A stretch of DNA of 64,000 bases from Leifsonia sp. TF02-11 (lineage in GTDB: Bacteria; Actinomycetota; Actinomycetes; Actinomycetales; Microbacteriaceae). Below, one piece after another: positions 16,603 to 25,694 of the stretch (within the stretch, counting starts at the first letter, position 1; each line of letters starts with the position of its first letter). Both the position numbers and the translations under genes were made by a program. The notes below the pieces were generated by a model that saw nothing but the letters and a program-made list of their open reading frames with translations, was not told the origin of the DNA and made no database searches. The DNA is taken from assembly GCF_017565305.1 (NCBI RefSeq), contig NZ_JAGEKP010000015.1, forward strand, positions 62,001-126,000, read 5' to 3'.

Positions 16603-18423
16603 TCACCGCCCCGCGATCGCCGCCCGCAGCAGCTCCACCGGCACCTTGGCTGTGCGGTCGGCGCGCAGCAGGCCGTTGGTCTCCTGCCCGGTGTCTGCGA
16701 GCTGGGTGTAGCAGAACCCTGCCAGCACCGTCGAGTCGGCGACCGCTCCGATCAGTCCCGTCACCCGCGCGCCGAAGTCCGCGGCGTCGCGGGCGGAGGA
16801 GTACCCCCAGGCGTCGTCGACGTCGTGGTCGATCCAGCTCACTCCGCCGAACTCCGTCAGCATGATCGGTCGCGTAGGCGCGGAGGCGTGCAGTTGGATG
16901 CGGCGGCCCGCCGGACCCGGCCCGGCGATCAGCTCGTCGAGCGCAGCACGACTCCCGTAGCGGCGACCGAGCACTTCGGGGTCGCTCTCGTAGTCGTGGA
17001 TGGTGATGAGGTCGGAGTCCGTGTGTTCCCAGCCGTCGTTCGAGATCACCGGGCGGGTGCCGTCGATGGCGCGGGTCAGCTCGGTCAGGCCGCGGCTGTA
17101 CGCGCGCTGCCGCGGGTCGTGCGAGATGTGCTGCACGCCCCAGCTCTCGTTCAGCGGCACCCAAGCGATGATCGACGGGTGCGAGCGATCGCGCTGGACC
17201 AGCTGCATCCACTCCTCTGTGAGCAGCTGGATCGACCGCGCGGAGAACTCGTATGCGCTCGCCGTCTCCGCCCAGATCAGCAGGCCCAGCCGGTCGGCCC
17301 AGTACAGGAAGCGCGGGTCCTCCGCCTTCTGGTGGACGCGCGCCGTATTGAAGCCCAGCTCGAGGATGAGCTCGACCTCCCGGCGCAGTGCGTCGGCGGA
17401 GGGCGCCGCGAGGTGGGACTCCGGCCAGTAGTTCTGTGAGAGCACCGCGCGCACGGAGAAGGGGCGGTCGTTGAGCAGCAGGCAGCGGTCGTCGGTGCGC
17501 ACGGTGCGCAGCCCCAGGTAGCTGGCGACCGCGTCGCCGCCCCGCCCGGGATCGCCGTCCGCGGCGGGATCGCCGCCGTCGAGCGAGACCGTCGCGCTGA
17601 GGAGGCGCGGGTTCGCCGGCGACCAGAGCAGCTCCTCGTACTGCTGGCCGTTGCGCTGCCGCGAGAGGGCGAGCCGCAGGTGCGAGGTGGTGTCGAGCAC
17701 GCGGTACCGCGACTCGGCGAGCAGCTCCCCGTCGTGCTCGATCCGCACGGCGGCCCAGACCTCGCCGGACGGTCGGGCGTTCAGCACCAGTTCGAGCTCG
17801 ACCGACGCGGCGTCGGCTGCCGTGTCCCAGCTGAGCGACTCGACGTGGAGGCCGGGGACGGCCTCCAGCCACACGGGCTGCCAGATACCGGTCGTGCGGT
17901 GGTACCAGATCGAGTGCGGGGACTCCCTCCAGTCCTGCTTGCCGCGCGGCACCGCCACGTCGAGCGGGTCGTCCACGGCGCGCACGACGAGTTCGTTCGC
18001 ACGGTCCGGCTCGACGAGACCGCCGACGTCGAAGTGGAACGGAGTCTGGCCCCCCACGTGGTGGCCCAAGTAGCGGTCGTTGAGCCAGACGTCGGCGGCG
18101 AAGTCCACGGCGCCGAAGTGCAGGAGGACGCGCGGGCGCGACCCGGCGAATCCCGCCTCCGTCAGCTCGGCGGCGCCGAACGTGCGGCGGTACCACACCA
18201 CCGGGTGGTACCCGGTGTCGCCGATGCCGCTGAGCTCCGCCTCCGGCGGGTACGGGACCACGATGGTCCGGTCGAACTCCACATCCTCCGGTGCCTGCTC
18301 CGGATCCGACCCGAAGGCGAACTCCCACTCCCCGCCGAGGTCGCTCCAGTGCGGGCGCACGAGCTGGGGACGGGGATACGAACCGTCCTGGTTCAGGGGG
18401 TCGGGGAGTCGGTCGGCGGTCAT
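16603..18423 (-). CDS. Glycoside hydrolase family 2 protein (beta-galactosidase/glucuronidase-like)
   Basis: A 606-residue cytoplasmic enzyme (no signal peptide). It has an N-terminal jelly-roll sugar-binding domain (WSDLGGEWEFAFGSD to VWLNDRYLGHHVGG), an Ig-like middle, and a TIM barrel with the acid/base Glu in PLNESWGVQ and the nucleophile in MLTEFGGVSW. The compact three-domain form fits beta-glucuronidase/beta-galactosidase-like GH2 enzymes rather than the 1000-residue LacZ. The ATG at 18423 overlaps the stop of lacI-type gene by 4 bp. It probably hydrolyses the sugar imported by the divergent transporter. Confidence 0.86.
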   Translation of the reverse strand: MTADRLPDPLNQDGSYPRPQLVRPHWSDLGGEWEFAFGSDPEQAPEDVEFDRTIVVPYPPEAELSGIGDTGYHPVVWYRRTFGAAELTEAGFAGSRPRVLLHFGAVDFAADVWLNDRYLGHHVGGQTPFHFDVGGLVEPDRANELVVRAVDDPLDVAVPRGKQDWRESPHSIWYHRTTGIWQPVWLEAVPGLHVESLSWDTAADAASVELELVLNARPSGEVWAAVRIEHDGELLAESRYRVLDTTSHLRLALSRQRNGQQYEELLWSPANPRLLSATVSLDGGDPAADGDPGRGGDAVASYLGLRTVRTDDRCLLLNDRPFSVRAVLSQNYWPESHLAAPSADALRREVELILELGFNTARVHQKAEDPRFLYWADRLGLLIWAETASAYEFSARSIQLLTEEWMQLVQRDRSHPSIIAWVPLNESWGVQHISHDPRQRAYSRGLTELTRAIDGTRPVISNDGWEHTDSDLITIHDYESDPEVLGRRYGSRAALDELIAGPGPAGRRIQLHASAPTRPIMLTEFGGVSWIDHDVDDAWGYSSARDAADFGARVTGLIGAVADSTVLAGFCYTQLADTGQETNGLLRADRTAKVPVELLRAAIAGR

Positions 18424-19409
18424 GCGCTCATCCTCGAGACGATCTGGTAGGGGACGGTGGTGTCTCCCGCGGCGGGGGAGTCGGACAGCAGCAGTTCGAG
18501 GGCGAGGCTGCCGAGGGCGGCCTTGTCGGGGGCGACGGTCGTGAGGGGAGGGGTGCTGTAGCGGCCCTCCTCGATGTCGTCGAAGCCGATGACGGCGACG
18601 TCCTCCGGCACACGGAGACCGGCCTCGCCGAGCGCGTGCAGGGCGCCGAGGGCCATCAGGTCGTTGAAGGCGAAGACACCGTCGAACGGCACGCCCTCGG
18701 CGAGCAGACCGTCGATGGCGGCGACGCCGTCGCTGCGGCGGAAGTCGATGACCTGCCGGATCAGCGCTGGATCCTCCGCGATGCCGGCCTCCCGCAGCGC
18801 GGCGCGGTAGCCGGCGAGACGCAGCTCGGAGGTCTCCCGCGGTCCGGTCGCCTGGGCGCCGATCGCGGCGATCCGCGTGCGGCCCGAGCGCAGCAGGTAC
18901 TCGGTCGCGGCCCGCGCTGCGGCGGCGTTCTCGACGGTCACGTGCGGGAAGCGTGACTCGCCGACGTGCTCGCCCAGCAGGACGATGGGGGTGGAGTCCT
19001 GCCGGTCGGCGAGGTCGCTCGCGGTGAGGGCGAGCGGCGAGAGGATGAGGCCGTCCATCACCGGGATGCCGTCGCCGTCGCTGATGCGGCGTTCGGCATC
19101 GGCCTGGCCGTTGGTCTGGTTGATCAGCACGGTGATCGAGCGGTCGGCGGCGGCGGCGACGATCGCCGACGCCAGCTCTGCGAAGTACGGCTGGCTGAGG
19201 TCGGGGATGGCCAGTGCGATCATCCCGCTGCGCCCGCTGCGCAGTTGGCGGGCGGCCGAGTTGGGCCGGTAGCCGAGCTCGTCGATGGCCTCCCTGACGC
19301 GTGCTTTCAGGTCGTCGCGCACCCAGCCGGTGCCGTTGATCACGTTCGAGACCGTCTTCGCCGAGACGCCGACGTGGTCGCCGACGTCTTTCAGCGTCGT
19401 CCTGCGCAT
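18420..19409 (-). CDS. LacI-family transcriptional repressor
   Basis: A 329-residue repressor from the ATG at 19409, preceded by GAAGGAGACG; a longer frame to 19466 only adds an atypical N-terminus. The HTH is TLKDVGDHVGVSAKTVSNVI with the hinge helix after YRPNSAARQLRSGRSG; a periplasmic-binding-like sugar domain follows. It lies divergent to the binding-protein gene, with three LacI-type operators between them, and is cotranscribed with GH2. It should repress the sugar locus until the inducer binds. Confidence 0.92.
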   Translation of the reverse strand: MRRTTLKDVGDHVGVSAKTVSNVINGTGWVRDDLKARVREAIDELGYRPNSAARQLRSGRSGMIALAIPDLSQPYFAELASAIVAAAADRSITVLINQTNGQADAERRISDGDGIPVMDGLILSPLALTASDLADRQDSTPIVLLGEHVGESRFPHVTVENAAAARAATEYLLRSGRTRIAAIGAQATGPRETSELRLAGYRAALREAGIAEDPALIRQVIDFRRSDGVAAIDGLLAEGVPFDGVFAFNDLMALGALHALGEAGLRVPEDVAVIGFDDIEEGRYSTPPLTTVAPDKAALGSLALELLLSDSPAAGDTTVPYQIVSRMSA

Positions 19410-19460
19410 CAGCGTCTCCTTCGATCGTCCGACGCGCCGCCCCAGCGACGACGCTCCTTC

Positions 19461-19553
19461 GGTCAACGTTTACCATCGCACATGAGGTGCCACTTGTTCA
19501 ACGATTACCGGTCGTGTATAACTTGATACCACATTCCCCGTTCAACGTTGAAC
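19461..19553. promoter_or_regulatory. Three LacI-type operators
   Basis: Three 14-bp sites centred on CG share one pattern: GGTCAACGTTTACC (19461-19474), GTTCAACGATTACC (19496-19509) and the perfect palindrome GTTCAACGTTGAAC (19540-19553). The first faces the repressor gene, the second covers the -35 box of the transporter promoter and the third lies just downstream of it. Spacing (35 and 44 bp) would allow looping. Confidence 0.85.
19494..19522 (+). promoter_or_regulatory. Sigma-70-type promoter of the sugar transporter operon
   Basis: TTGTTC (19494-19499), a 17-bp spacer and TATAAC (19517-19522) lie 52 bp before the ATG of the binding-protein gene. The middle LacI-type operator overlaps the -35 box. 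Confidence 0.7.
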
Positions 19554-19573
19554 GTCGCTTCGAAGGAGAAGAC

Positions 19574-20896
19574 ATGCACTCACGTTCCCGCCGGGTCGCA
19601 CGCCCGGCGCTCGCAGCAGTCACGGCGACCGTCGCGGCTGTCGCGCTGGCACTCACGGGCTGCGCCGGACAGGGGTCCGGCGGCAGCAACGCCAACACCG
19701 ACCAGAACGGAAAGATCACCCTCAGCTTCTGGAACGGCAACACCGGCCCGGACGGCCCCGCCATGCAGAAGGTGGTCGACGCCTTCAACGCGTCGCAGTC
19801 GAAGGTCGTCGTCAAGAACGTCACCATGCCGTGGGACACCCTGTACCAGAAGCTCCTGACCGGAGCGACCTCCAAGGGCGGCCCCGACATCGTCGCCCTC
19901 GACTTCTCGCGCGTCCCCGCCTACGCGTCGCAGGGCCTCTTCCAGCCGATCGACGACTACTACGCGGGAGGCGCGCACGACACCGCGAAGCTGCCGAAGA
20001 CCGCGATCGACGCGTCGAAATACGACGGCAAGAACTACGGCGTCCCCGTCGACATCGCCACGACGATGATGTACTACAACAAGGCGCTGTTCACGAAGGC
20101 CGGGCTCGACCCGAACAAGCCGCCGACGACCTGGGACGAGTTCGCCGCGATGGTCCCGAAGCTGACGACCACCCCGGCCGGCGCCGCCAAGCCCGACCAG
20201 TACGCGATCGCGCTCGCCGACCACGAGACTGTCGACATGTACCCGCCGTTCCTGTGGAACGCCGGGGGCGACATCGTCTCGAGCGACAACAAGAAGTCGG
20301 AGCTCGACTCGCCCGCCAGCCTCACGGCCCTCAACTTCTGGGTCGACCTGGTGAAGAACAAGCAGGCCTCGCCGATCGGGCTCTCCGGCGCCGATGCTGA
20401 CAAGCTCTTCGCCACCGGCAAGGCGGCCATCGAGATCAACGGTCCGTGGGCGACCACCGGCTACAAGCAGGCGGGCATCGACTTCGGCGTCGTGCGCCCG
20501 TTCGCCGGTCCCTCCGGCAACGCCATCCTCGCCGACGTGGAGACCATGGCCCTGCCGGCCAAGGACGACAAGGCGACCAAGGAGGCCGCCTACCAGTTCA
20601 TGCACTACTGGACACTCGAGAAGTCGCAGAAGACCTGGTCGGAGGGCTCCGGCTTCGCCCCGCTCGAGCCGGAGGTCGGCGCGCAGATCACCGACAACCC
20701 CTACCCGGCGATCTTCGGCGCGAAGGACGTCGTCGACGACTCGCGGATCCTCCTCCCCGGGCTGCAGTCCGGCTCGTCGATCGTGCAGGACATCTTCTAT
20801 CCGTCGCTGCAGAAGGCCCTGAACGGTCAGGGATCGGTCGACGAGGTCTTCAAGGCGGCATCGCAGCAGGTGCAGGCCAAGTTGGATCAGAAGTAG
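19574..20896 (+). CDS. ABC sugar-binding lipoprotein (family 1 solute-binding protein)
   Basis: A 440-residue lipoprotein from the ATG at 19574 (GAAGGAG upstream). The signal peptide ends in a lipobox (ALTGC). ITLSFWNGNTGPDGPAMQKV opens a family 1 extracellular solute-binding fold (MalE-like), and the segment around AAIEINGPWATTG is the conserved central block. It captures a sugar for the two permeases downstream. No ATPase gene is in the operon; a shared MsiK-type ATPase encoded elsewhere is usual for such actinobacterial CUT1 systems. Confidence 0.9.
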   Translation: MHSRSRRVARPALAAVTATVAAVALALTGCAGQGSGGSNANTDQNGKITLSFWNGNTGPDGPAMQKVVDAFNASQSKVVVKNVTMPWDTLYQKLLTGATSKGGPDIVALDFSRVPAYASQGLFQPIDDYYAGGAHDTAKLPKTAIDASKYDGKNYGVPVDIATTMMYYNKALFTKAGLDPNKPPTTWDEFAAMVPKLTTTPAGAAKPDQYAIALADHETVDMYPPFLWNAGGDIVSSDNKKSELDSPASLTALNFWVDLVKNKQASPIGLSGADADKLFATGKAAIEINGPWATTGYKQAGIDFGVVRPFAGPSGNAILADVETMALPAKDDKATKEAAYQFMHYWTLEKSQKTWSEGSGFAPLEPEVGAQITDNPYPAIFGAKDVVDDSRILLPGLQSGSSIVQDIFYPSLQKALNGQGSVDEVFKAASQQVQAKLDQK

Positions 20897-20973
20897 CAGC
20901 CCCGATCAGAAGCAGCACGTCCGCCGGGCGGGGTCCGCGCACACGGATCCCGCCCGCCCACTGGAAAGGCACC

Positions 20974-21912
20974 ATGACAACGTCCACACCGGTCGCCGCG
21001 ACGCCGAGGGCGGCCCGCGCGCCGCGCGGCTTCTGGCGCGGGAGGCGACGCACCGCTCTCACGGCCTGGCTGTTCCTGGCACCGTCGCTCCTCGCGCTGG
21101 GGCTGTTCACGGTCTACCCGATGATCCAGGCGGCGTACCTCTCGTTCACGAACTACAACCTGATCCGTGCGGCCCAGTGGGTGGGCCTGGCGAACTACCA
21201 GGAGCTCTTCGGCGACCCGGCCTTCTGGAACGCCTTCTGGAACACCGTCGTCTACGCGGTGGTCGTCACCCCGGTGACCGTCGTCCTCGCCCTGGCGCTC
21301 GCGGTGTTCCTCGACCGCGGATTCCGCGGTCGCTCGTTCGTGCGCACATCCATCTTCCTGCCGTTCATCGTGTCGCTCGGGATCATCGCGATCGCCTGGT
21401 CGTTCCTGCTCGACCCGAACATCGGGCTGATCTCGTACTGGCTCTCGAACCTCGGCATCGTCTCCAAGCAGGGTCTGCTCTCCGACCCCACCTGGGCGCT
21501 GCCGGCTGTCATGTTCGTCGGCGTCTGGAAGAACGTCGGCTTCTACATGGTGATCTACCTCGCCGGCCTCCTGTCGGTGCCGCTCGAACTGCACGAGGCC
21601 GCGCGCCTCGACGGCGCCGGGGTCTGGCAGCGCTTCCGCAACGTCACGCTGCCACTGCTGTCGAACCAGACGATGCTCGTCTCGGTGATGGCGCTGATCG
21701 CCTCGCTGCAGGCGTTCGACCAGATCTACGTGATGACGCACGGCGGGCCGTTCTTCCGCACGGAGACGCTCGTCATGCTCATCTACCGCGAGGGCTTCCA
21801 GGAGCTGCGCTTCGGCTACGGCGCCGCCATCTCCTGGGTGCTGCTCGTGTTCGTGTTCCTGCTCTCCATGATCCAGTACGGCTTCTTCCAGCGCCGGCAA
21901 GTGAGGTACTGA
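20974..21912 (+). CDS. ABC sugar permease, MalF/UgpA type
   Basis: A 312-residue CUT1 permease from the ATG at 20974 (GGAAAGG upstream). Six hydrophobic segments begin with AWLFLAPSLLALGLFTVYPM; the EAA loop is ELHEAARLDGAGVWQRFRNV near residue 208. It overlaps the second permease by 1 bp. Confidence 0.9.
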   Translation: MTTSTPVAATPRAARAPRGFWRGRRRTALTAWLFLAPSLLALGLFTVYPMIQAAYLSFTNYNLIRAAQWVGLANYQELFGDPAFWNAFWNTVVYAVVVTPVTVVLALALAVFLDRGFRGRSFVRTSIFLPFIVSLGIIAIAWSFLLDPNIGLISYWLSNLGIVSKQGLLSDPTWALPAVMFVGVWKNVGFYMVIYLAGLLSVPLELHEAARLDGAGVWQRFRNVTLPLLSNQTMLVSVMALIASLQAFDQIYVMTHGGPFFRTETLVMLIYREGFQELRFGYGAAISWVLLVFVFLLSMIQYGFFQRRQVRY

Positions 21913-22805
21913 TGACCGCGACCCTCGAACGCCCCCCGGCGACCGCCGCTCCCGCTGCCCGGCGCCGCCGCCGCCCGCACTACACGAGCACGCGCACCAT
22001 CCTGCGCTGGCTGACGACCATCGCCGGCATCGTCATCGCGCTCGCCATGCTGCTGCCGATCATCTGGATGGCCTTCACCGCGTTCAAGCCGGAGGCCGAC
22101 ATCGTCACCTTCCCGCCGACGCTGTGGCCGCGCGAGTTCACGCTGCAGCACTTCATCGACGTGTGGAACCGCATCCCCTTCGCCCATCTCTACCTCAACA
22201 CGATCGTGTTCGCCGGCTCGGTGACGGTGATCTCGCTGTTCTTCGACTCGATGGCCGCGTATGCGCTGGCCCGGCTCGAGTTCCGCGGGCGCAACGTCGT
22301 GCTCGTGCTGGTGCTGATCCTGCTGATGCTGCCGTTCCAGGTCACGCTCATCCCGCTCTACGACATGCTCAACGGGATCGGGCTCACCAACAGCCTGCCC
22401 GGCATGATCATCCCGCGCGTGACAAACGCGTTCGGCATCTTCTTCCTGAGGCAGTTCTTTCTCTCGCTGCCGAAGGATCTCGAGGAGGCCGCGCGCGTCG
22501 ACGGGGCGGGGGAGTGGCGCATCTACTGGCGTGTGATCATGCCGCTGGCCAAGCCCGCCCTGCTGACCCTCGGGCTGTTCCACTTCCAGTACAACTGGAA
22601 CGACCTCCTCTGGCCGCTCATCATGTCGTCCGACCTCGACAACGCGACCCTGCCCGCCGGCCTCGCCCTGTTCATGGGCCAGCACGTCGTCGAGTACGGC
22701 CTGCTGATGGCCGGTTCGCTGCTCGCGCTGCTGCCGGTGGTCATCTTCTTCCTCGTCATCCAACGCAGTTTCGTCGCGGGAATCGCGACGACCGGACTCA
22801 AGTAA
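21912..22805 (+). CDS. ABC sugar permease, MalG/UgpE type
   Basis: A 297-residue CUT1 permease starting in the TGATG overlap. The first membrane helix is TIAGIVIALAMLLPIIWMAF, and the EAA loop is LEEAARVDGAGEWRIYWRVI near residue 190. It pairs with the upstream permease to form the sugar channel. Confidence 0.9.
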   Translation: MTATLERPPATAAPAARRRRRPHYTSTRTILRWLTTIAGIVIALAMLLPIIWMAFTAFKPEADIVTFPPTLWPREFTLQHFIDVWNRIPFAHLYLNTIVFAGSVTVISLFFDSMAAYALARLEFRGRNVVLVLVLILLMLPFQVTLIPLYDMLNGIGLTNSLPGMIIPRVTNAFGIFFLRQFFLSLPKDLEEAARVDGAGEWRIYWRVIMPLAKPALLTLGLFHFQYNWNDLLWPLIMSSDLDNATLPAGLALFMGQHVVEYGLLMAGSLLALLPVVIFFLVIQRSFVAGIATTGLK

Positions 22806-22830
22806 CCTCCCGCAGCCCCGAAAGGACCGC

Positions 22831-24039
22831 ATGACCCCCCACTGGCTCCGCGACGAGCGCCTTCACTTCGGCGTCGGCATCGAGGACACCTTCGTGCCCC
22901 AGCAGGGCATCGGCCGCCGACCGATCGACGAGTACGAGCTGATGCAGCACTACGAGAACTGGCGGGAGGACCTCGACCTCGCCGTGGAGGCCGGGGCCGA
23001 GTTCATCCGCTGGGGCATCCCGTGGTACCTCGTGGAGCCCCGTCCCGGCGAGTTCGACTGGCGCTGGCTCGACGAGGTCAGCGCCCACATGCAGAGCATC
23101 GGGCTGCGCTGCGTCGTCGACCTGATGCACTACGGCACTCCGCTCTGGCTCGACAACCAGTTCGTCAACGCGACCTACCCCGAGCGCGTCGCCTCCTACG
23201 CGCGCGCCGTCGCAGAGCGCTACGCCGGCGTCTGGGACGACTACACCCCGCTCAACGAGCCGGTGATCAACGCGATCTACTGCGGCGAAGACGGCACCTG
23301 GCCTCCCTACCTCACCGGGAGCGACGGCTTCTCGAAGGTCATCGTCGCGCTCGCGAAGGGCACGGTGCGCACCCAGCAGCAGATCGCCGCGGTCAACCCG
23401 GCGGCGCGGTTCGTGCACGTGGACGCGGGCTTCCGCTGGGAGGGCGACGACCTCCCGCTCGCCCGCGAGGTGCTCGAGGAGCGTCGGTTCGTCTCGCTCG
23501 ACCTGATCACCGGCCGGGTCGTGCCGGGGCACCCGATGCACGCGTACCTGACCGGGAACGGCATCCGCGAGGACGACCTGGCCTGGTTCGCCGACAACGC
23601 GGTGACGCCGGATGTCGTCGGCGTCAACTACTACCCGGGCTTCACGACGGTGCGGTACCGCCCGGACGGCGGCACGGACCCGGTGGAGGCCGGAACGGCG
23701 GGCCTCCGCGACCTCATCGAGCTCTACTGGCAGCGCTACGGCCTGCCCATCGTGATCACCGAGACCTCGCGCGGCGGCTCGGTGGAATCGCGGCTCGCCT
23801 GGCTGGGCGAGTCGCTGGAGGAGGTCGAGCGCCTGCGCGCCGCGGGCGTCCCGGTGCTGGGCTACACCTGGTTCCCGTTCTTCACGCTCGTCGACTGGCT
23901 GTACCGCCACGACGCCAAGCCGGCCGACGACTGGTTCGTGCACATGGGCCTGGTGGATGTCGTGCGCGGCCCCGACCGCCGGCTCGCGCGCGTGCGCACG
24001 GAGGTGTTCGGGGCGTTCCAGGAGCGCGCTCGTCGCTGA
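22831..24039 (+). CDS. Family 1-like glycoside hydrolase (beta-glycosidase)
   Basis: A 402-residue cytoplasmic clan GH-A enzyme. The acid/base Glu is in YTPLNEPVINA and the nucleophile in IVITETSRGG, in positions expected for GH1; EFIRWGIPWYLVEP resembles the conserved barrel strand 2. It is shorter than classic GH1 enzymes (about 450), so it may belong to a divergent GH1 or GH5-like branch. It is the last gene of the LacI-controlled operon, 25 bp after the permease, preceded by GAAAGGA. Confidence 0.85.
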   Translation: MTPHWLRDERLHFGVGIEDTFVPQQGIGRRPIDEYELMQHYENWREDLDLAVEAGAEFIRWGIPWYLVEPRPGEFDWRWLDEVSAHMQSIGLRCVVDLMHYGTPLWLDNQFVNATYPERVASYARAVAERYAGVWDDYTPLNEPVINAIYCGEDGTWPPYLTGSDGFSKVIVALAKGTVRTQQQIAAVNPAARFVHVDAGFRWEGDDLPLAREVLEERRFVSLDLITGRVVPGHPMHAYLTGNGIREDDLAWFADNAVTPDVVGVNYYPGFTTVRYRPDGGTDPVEAGTAGLRDLIELYWQRYGLPIVITETSRGGSVESRLAWLGESLEEVERLRAAGVPVLGYTWFPFFTLVDWLYRHDAKPADDWFVHMGLVDVVRGPDRRLARVRTEVFGAFQERARR

Positions 24040-24063
24040 CCTCCCCGCCGCCCGGTAACGCCG

Positions 24064-24495
24064 TCACTGCAGGCAGAACTCGTTGCCCTCCGGGTCGCGC
24101 ATCATGATCGCGAACTCGTCGTAGGGACCCCACTTGCCGTCGAGCACCTTCTCGACGGTGGCGCCCAGCGCGACCAGCCGGTCGCGCTCGGCCTCTACCT
24201 CTTCGCGGGTGGCGTGCCGGCCGGTCGACGGGCTGATGTCGAGGTGCATCCGGTTGCGCTGCCGCTTCTCGTGGTCGTAGCGGGAGAAGTAGAAGCGCTG
24301 GTGGGCGGGATCCTCGTCCCACGCGACCGCGCGTGCGGCGAGGTCATCGTCGGTGAGGCCGGCGGCGCGCAACTCGGCCTCCTCCTCTGCGGTCAGCCAC
24401 TCCGGTTCGGGATAGCCCATGACGGCCGCCCAGAACCGGGCGAGCGCGGCCGGGTCGTGTGCGTGGAAGGTGACGTTGGCGATCCGTGCGGTCAT
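24064..24495 (-). CDS. VOC-family (glyoxalase/bleomycin resistance-like) protein
   Basis: A 143-residue protein with two beta-alpha-beta-beta-beta units: IANVTFHAHDPAALARFWAA at the start and DEFAIMMRDPEGNEFCLQ at the end, the second giving the metal-binding Glu typical of VOC proteins. Members range from dioxygenases to antibiotic-binding proteins; the substrate is not identifiable. The ATG at 24495 is preferred to the longer frame. Confidence 0.8.
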   Translation of the reverse strand: MTARIANVTFHAHDPAALARFWAAVMGYPEPEWLTAEEEAELRAAGLTDDDLAARAVAWDEDPAHQRFYFSRYDHEKRQRNRMHLDISPSTGRHATREEVEAERDRLVALGATVEKVLDGKWGPYDEFAIMMRDPEGNEFCLQ

Positions 24496-24590
24496 GATCC
24501 GGAGTCTAGGCCGAGCCCTCGCCGGGCATCCAGCCGCATTCACCAGCCGCATTCACCACCAGCATCACTGAATCCGAGAACCTGCCGCTG

Positions 24591-24620
24591 TTGGATTTGC
24601 TGAATCCGGGTGCCTAGCAT
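24591..24620 (+). promoter_or_regulatory. Promoter of the aldo/keto reductase gene
   Basis: TTGGAT (24591-24596), 18 bp, TAGCAT (24615-24620), 33 bp before the GTG. Just upstream a 13-bp unit CCAGCCGCATTCA is tandemly duplicated (24530-24542, 24543-24555). Confidence 0.5.
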
Positions 24621-24653
24621 CGACCCTGACGACCCGTCACGAAAGGAACGACA

Positions 24654-25664
24654 GTGCAGTTCAGGTACCTGGGAAACTCCGGCTTCAGAATCTCCGAGAT
24701 CACCTACGGGAACTGGCTGACCCACGGGTCGCAGATCGAGAACGACGCCGCGGCCGCCTGCGTCCGCGCCGCGCTGGACGCCGGGATCACCACCTTCGAC
24801 ACCGCCGACGTCTACGCGAACACCGCCGCGGAGACCGTGCTCGGCGAGGCGCTGAAGGGCGAGCGCCGCCAGTCGCTCGAGATCTTCACGAAGGTGTTCG
24901 GGCCGACGGGGCCGCAGGGCCACAACGACGTCGGGCTCTCGCGCAAGCACATCATGGAGTCCATCGACGGCTCGCTCTCGCGGCTCCAGACCGACTACGT
25001 CGACCTCTACCAGGCGCACCGCTTCGACTTCTTCACGCCGCTGGAGGAGACCATGCAGGCCTTCGCCGACATCGTCCGGCAGGGCAAGGCGCTCTACATC
25101 GGTGTGAGCGAGTGGACCGCCGACCAGCTCCGCGCCGGTGCAGCGCTCGCGAAGGAGCTGAACTTCCAGCTGATCTCGAACCAGCCCGAGTACTCGGCGC
25201 TGTGGCGGGTCATCGAGGCGGAGGTCGTGCCGACCTCCAAGGAGCTCGGCATCTCGCAGATCGTCTGGTCGCCGGTGGCGCAGGGCGTGCTGAGCGGCAA
25301 GTACCTCCCCGGCGCCCCGCTGCCCGAGGGCAGCCGCGCCACCGACGAGAAGGGCGGCGCCGGCGCCGTCAAGCGCTGGCTGACCGACGACGTGCTCACG
25401 CGCGTCCAGCAGTTGACGCCGATCGCTCAGGAGATCGGCCTCACGCCCGCCCAGCTCGCCGTCGCGTGGGTGCTGCAGAACGACAACGTCGCGACCGCGA
25501 TCATCGGCGCCTCCCGGCCCGAGCAGGTGGTCGAGAACGTGAAGGCCTCCGGCGCCACCATCCCCGCCGAGCTGCTCGGCCGGATCGACGAGGTGCTCGG
25601 CGGCGCCGTCGAACGCGACCCGAGCCACACCGCCACCCGCTCTCCCCGCCACCGCGAGGCCTGA
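24654..25664 (+). CDS. Aldo/keto reductase (KCNAB2/YghZ-like)
   Basis: A 336-residue NADPH-dependent oxidoreductase starting at GTG 24654 with AAAGGAA upstream. The barrel opens with MQFRYLGNSGFRISEITYGN; FDTADVYANTAAETVLGEAL contains the catalytic Asp and Tyr, EIFTKVF the Lys and VDLYQAHRFD the position of the fourth residue (His). GASRPEQVVENVKAS is the C-terminal cofactor-binding segment. It stands alone and converges on prpB (30-bp gap). Confidence 0.88.
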   Translation: MQFRYLGNSGFRISEITYGNWLTHGSQIENDAAAACVRAALDAGITTFDTADVYANTAAETVLGEALKGERRQSLEIFTKVFGPTGPQGHNDVGLSRKHIMESIDGSLSRLQTDYVDLYQAHRFDFFTPLEETMQAFADIVRQGKALYIGVSEWTADQLRAGAALAKELNFQLISNQPEYSALWRVIEAEVVPTSKELGISQIVWSPVAQGVLSGKYLPGAPLPEGSRATDEKGGAGAVKRWLTDDVLTRVQQLTPIAQEIGLTPAQLAVAWVLQNDNVATAIIGASRPEQVVENVKASGATIPAELLGRIDEVLGGAVERDPSHTATRSPRHREA

Positions 25665-25694
25665 CGGGCCGCCTTCGATGGTGGGGGCCACCGC

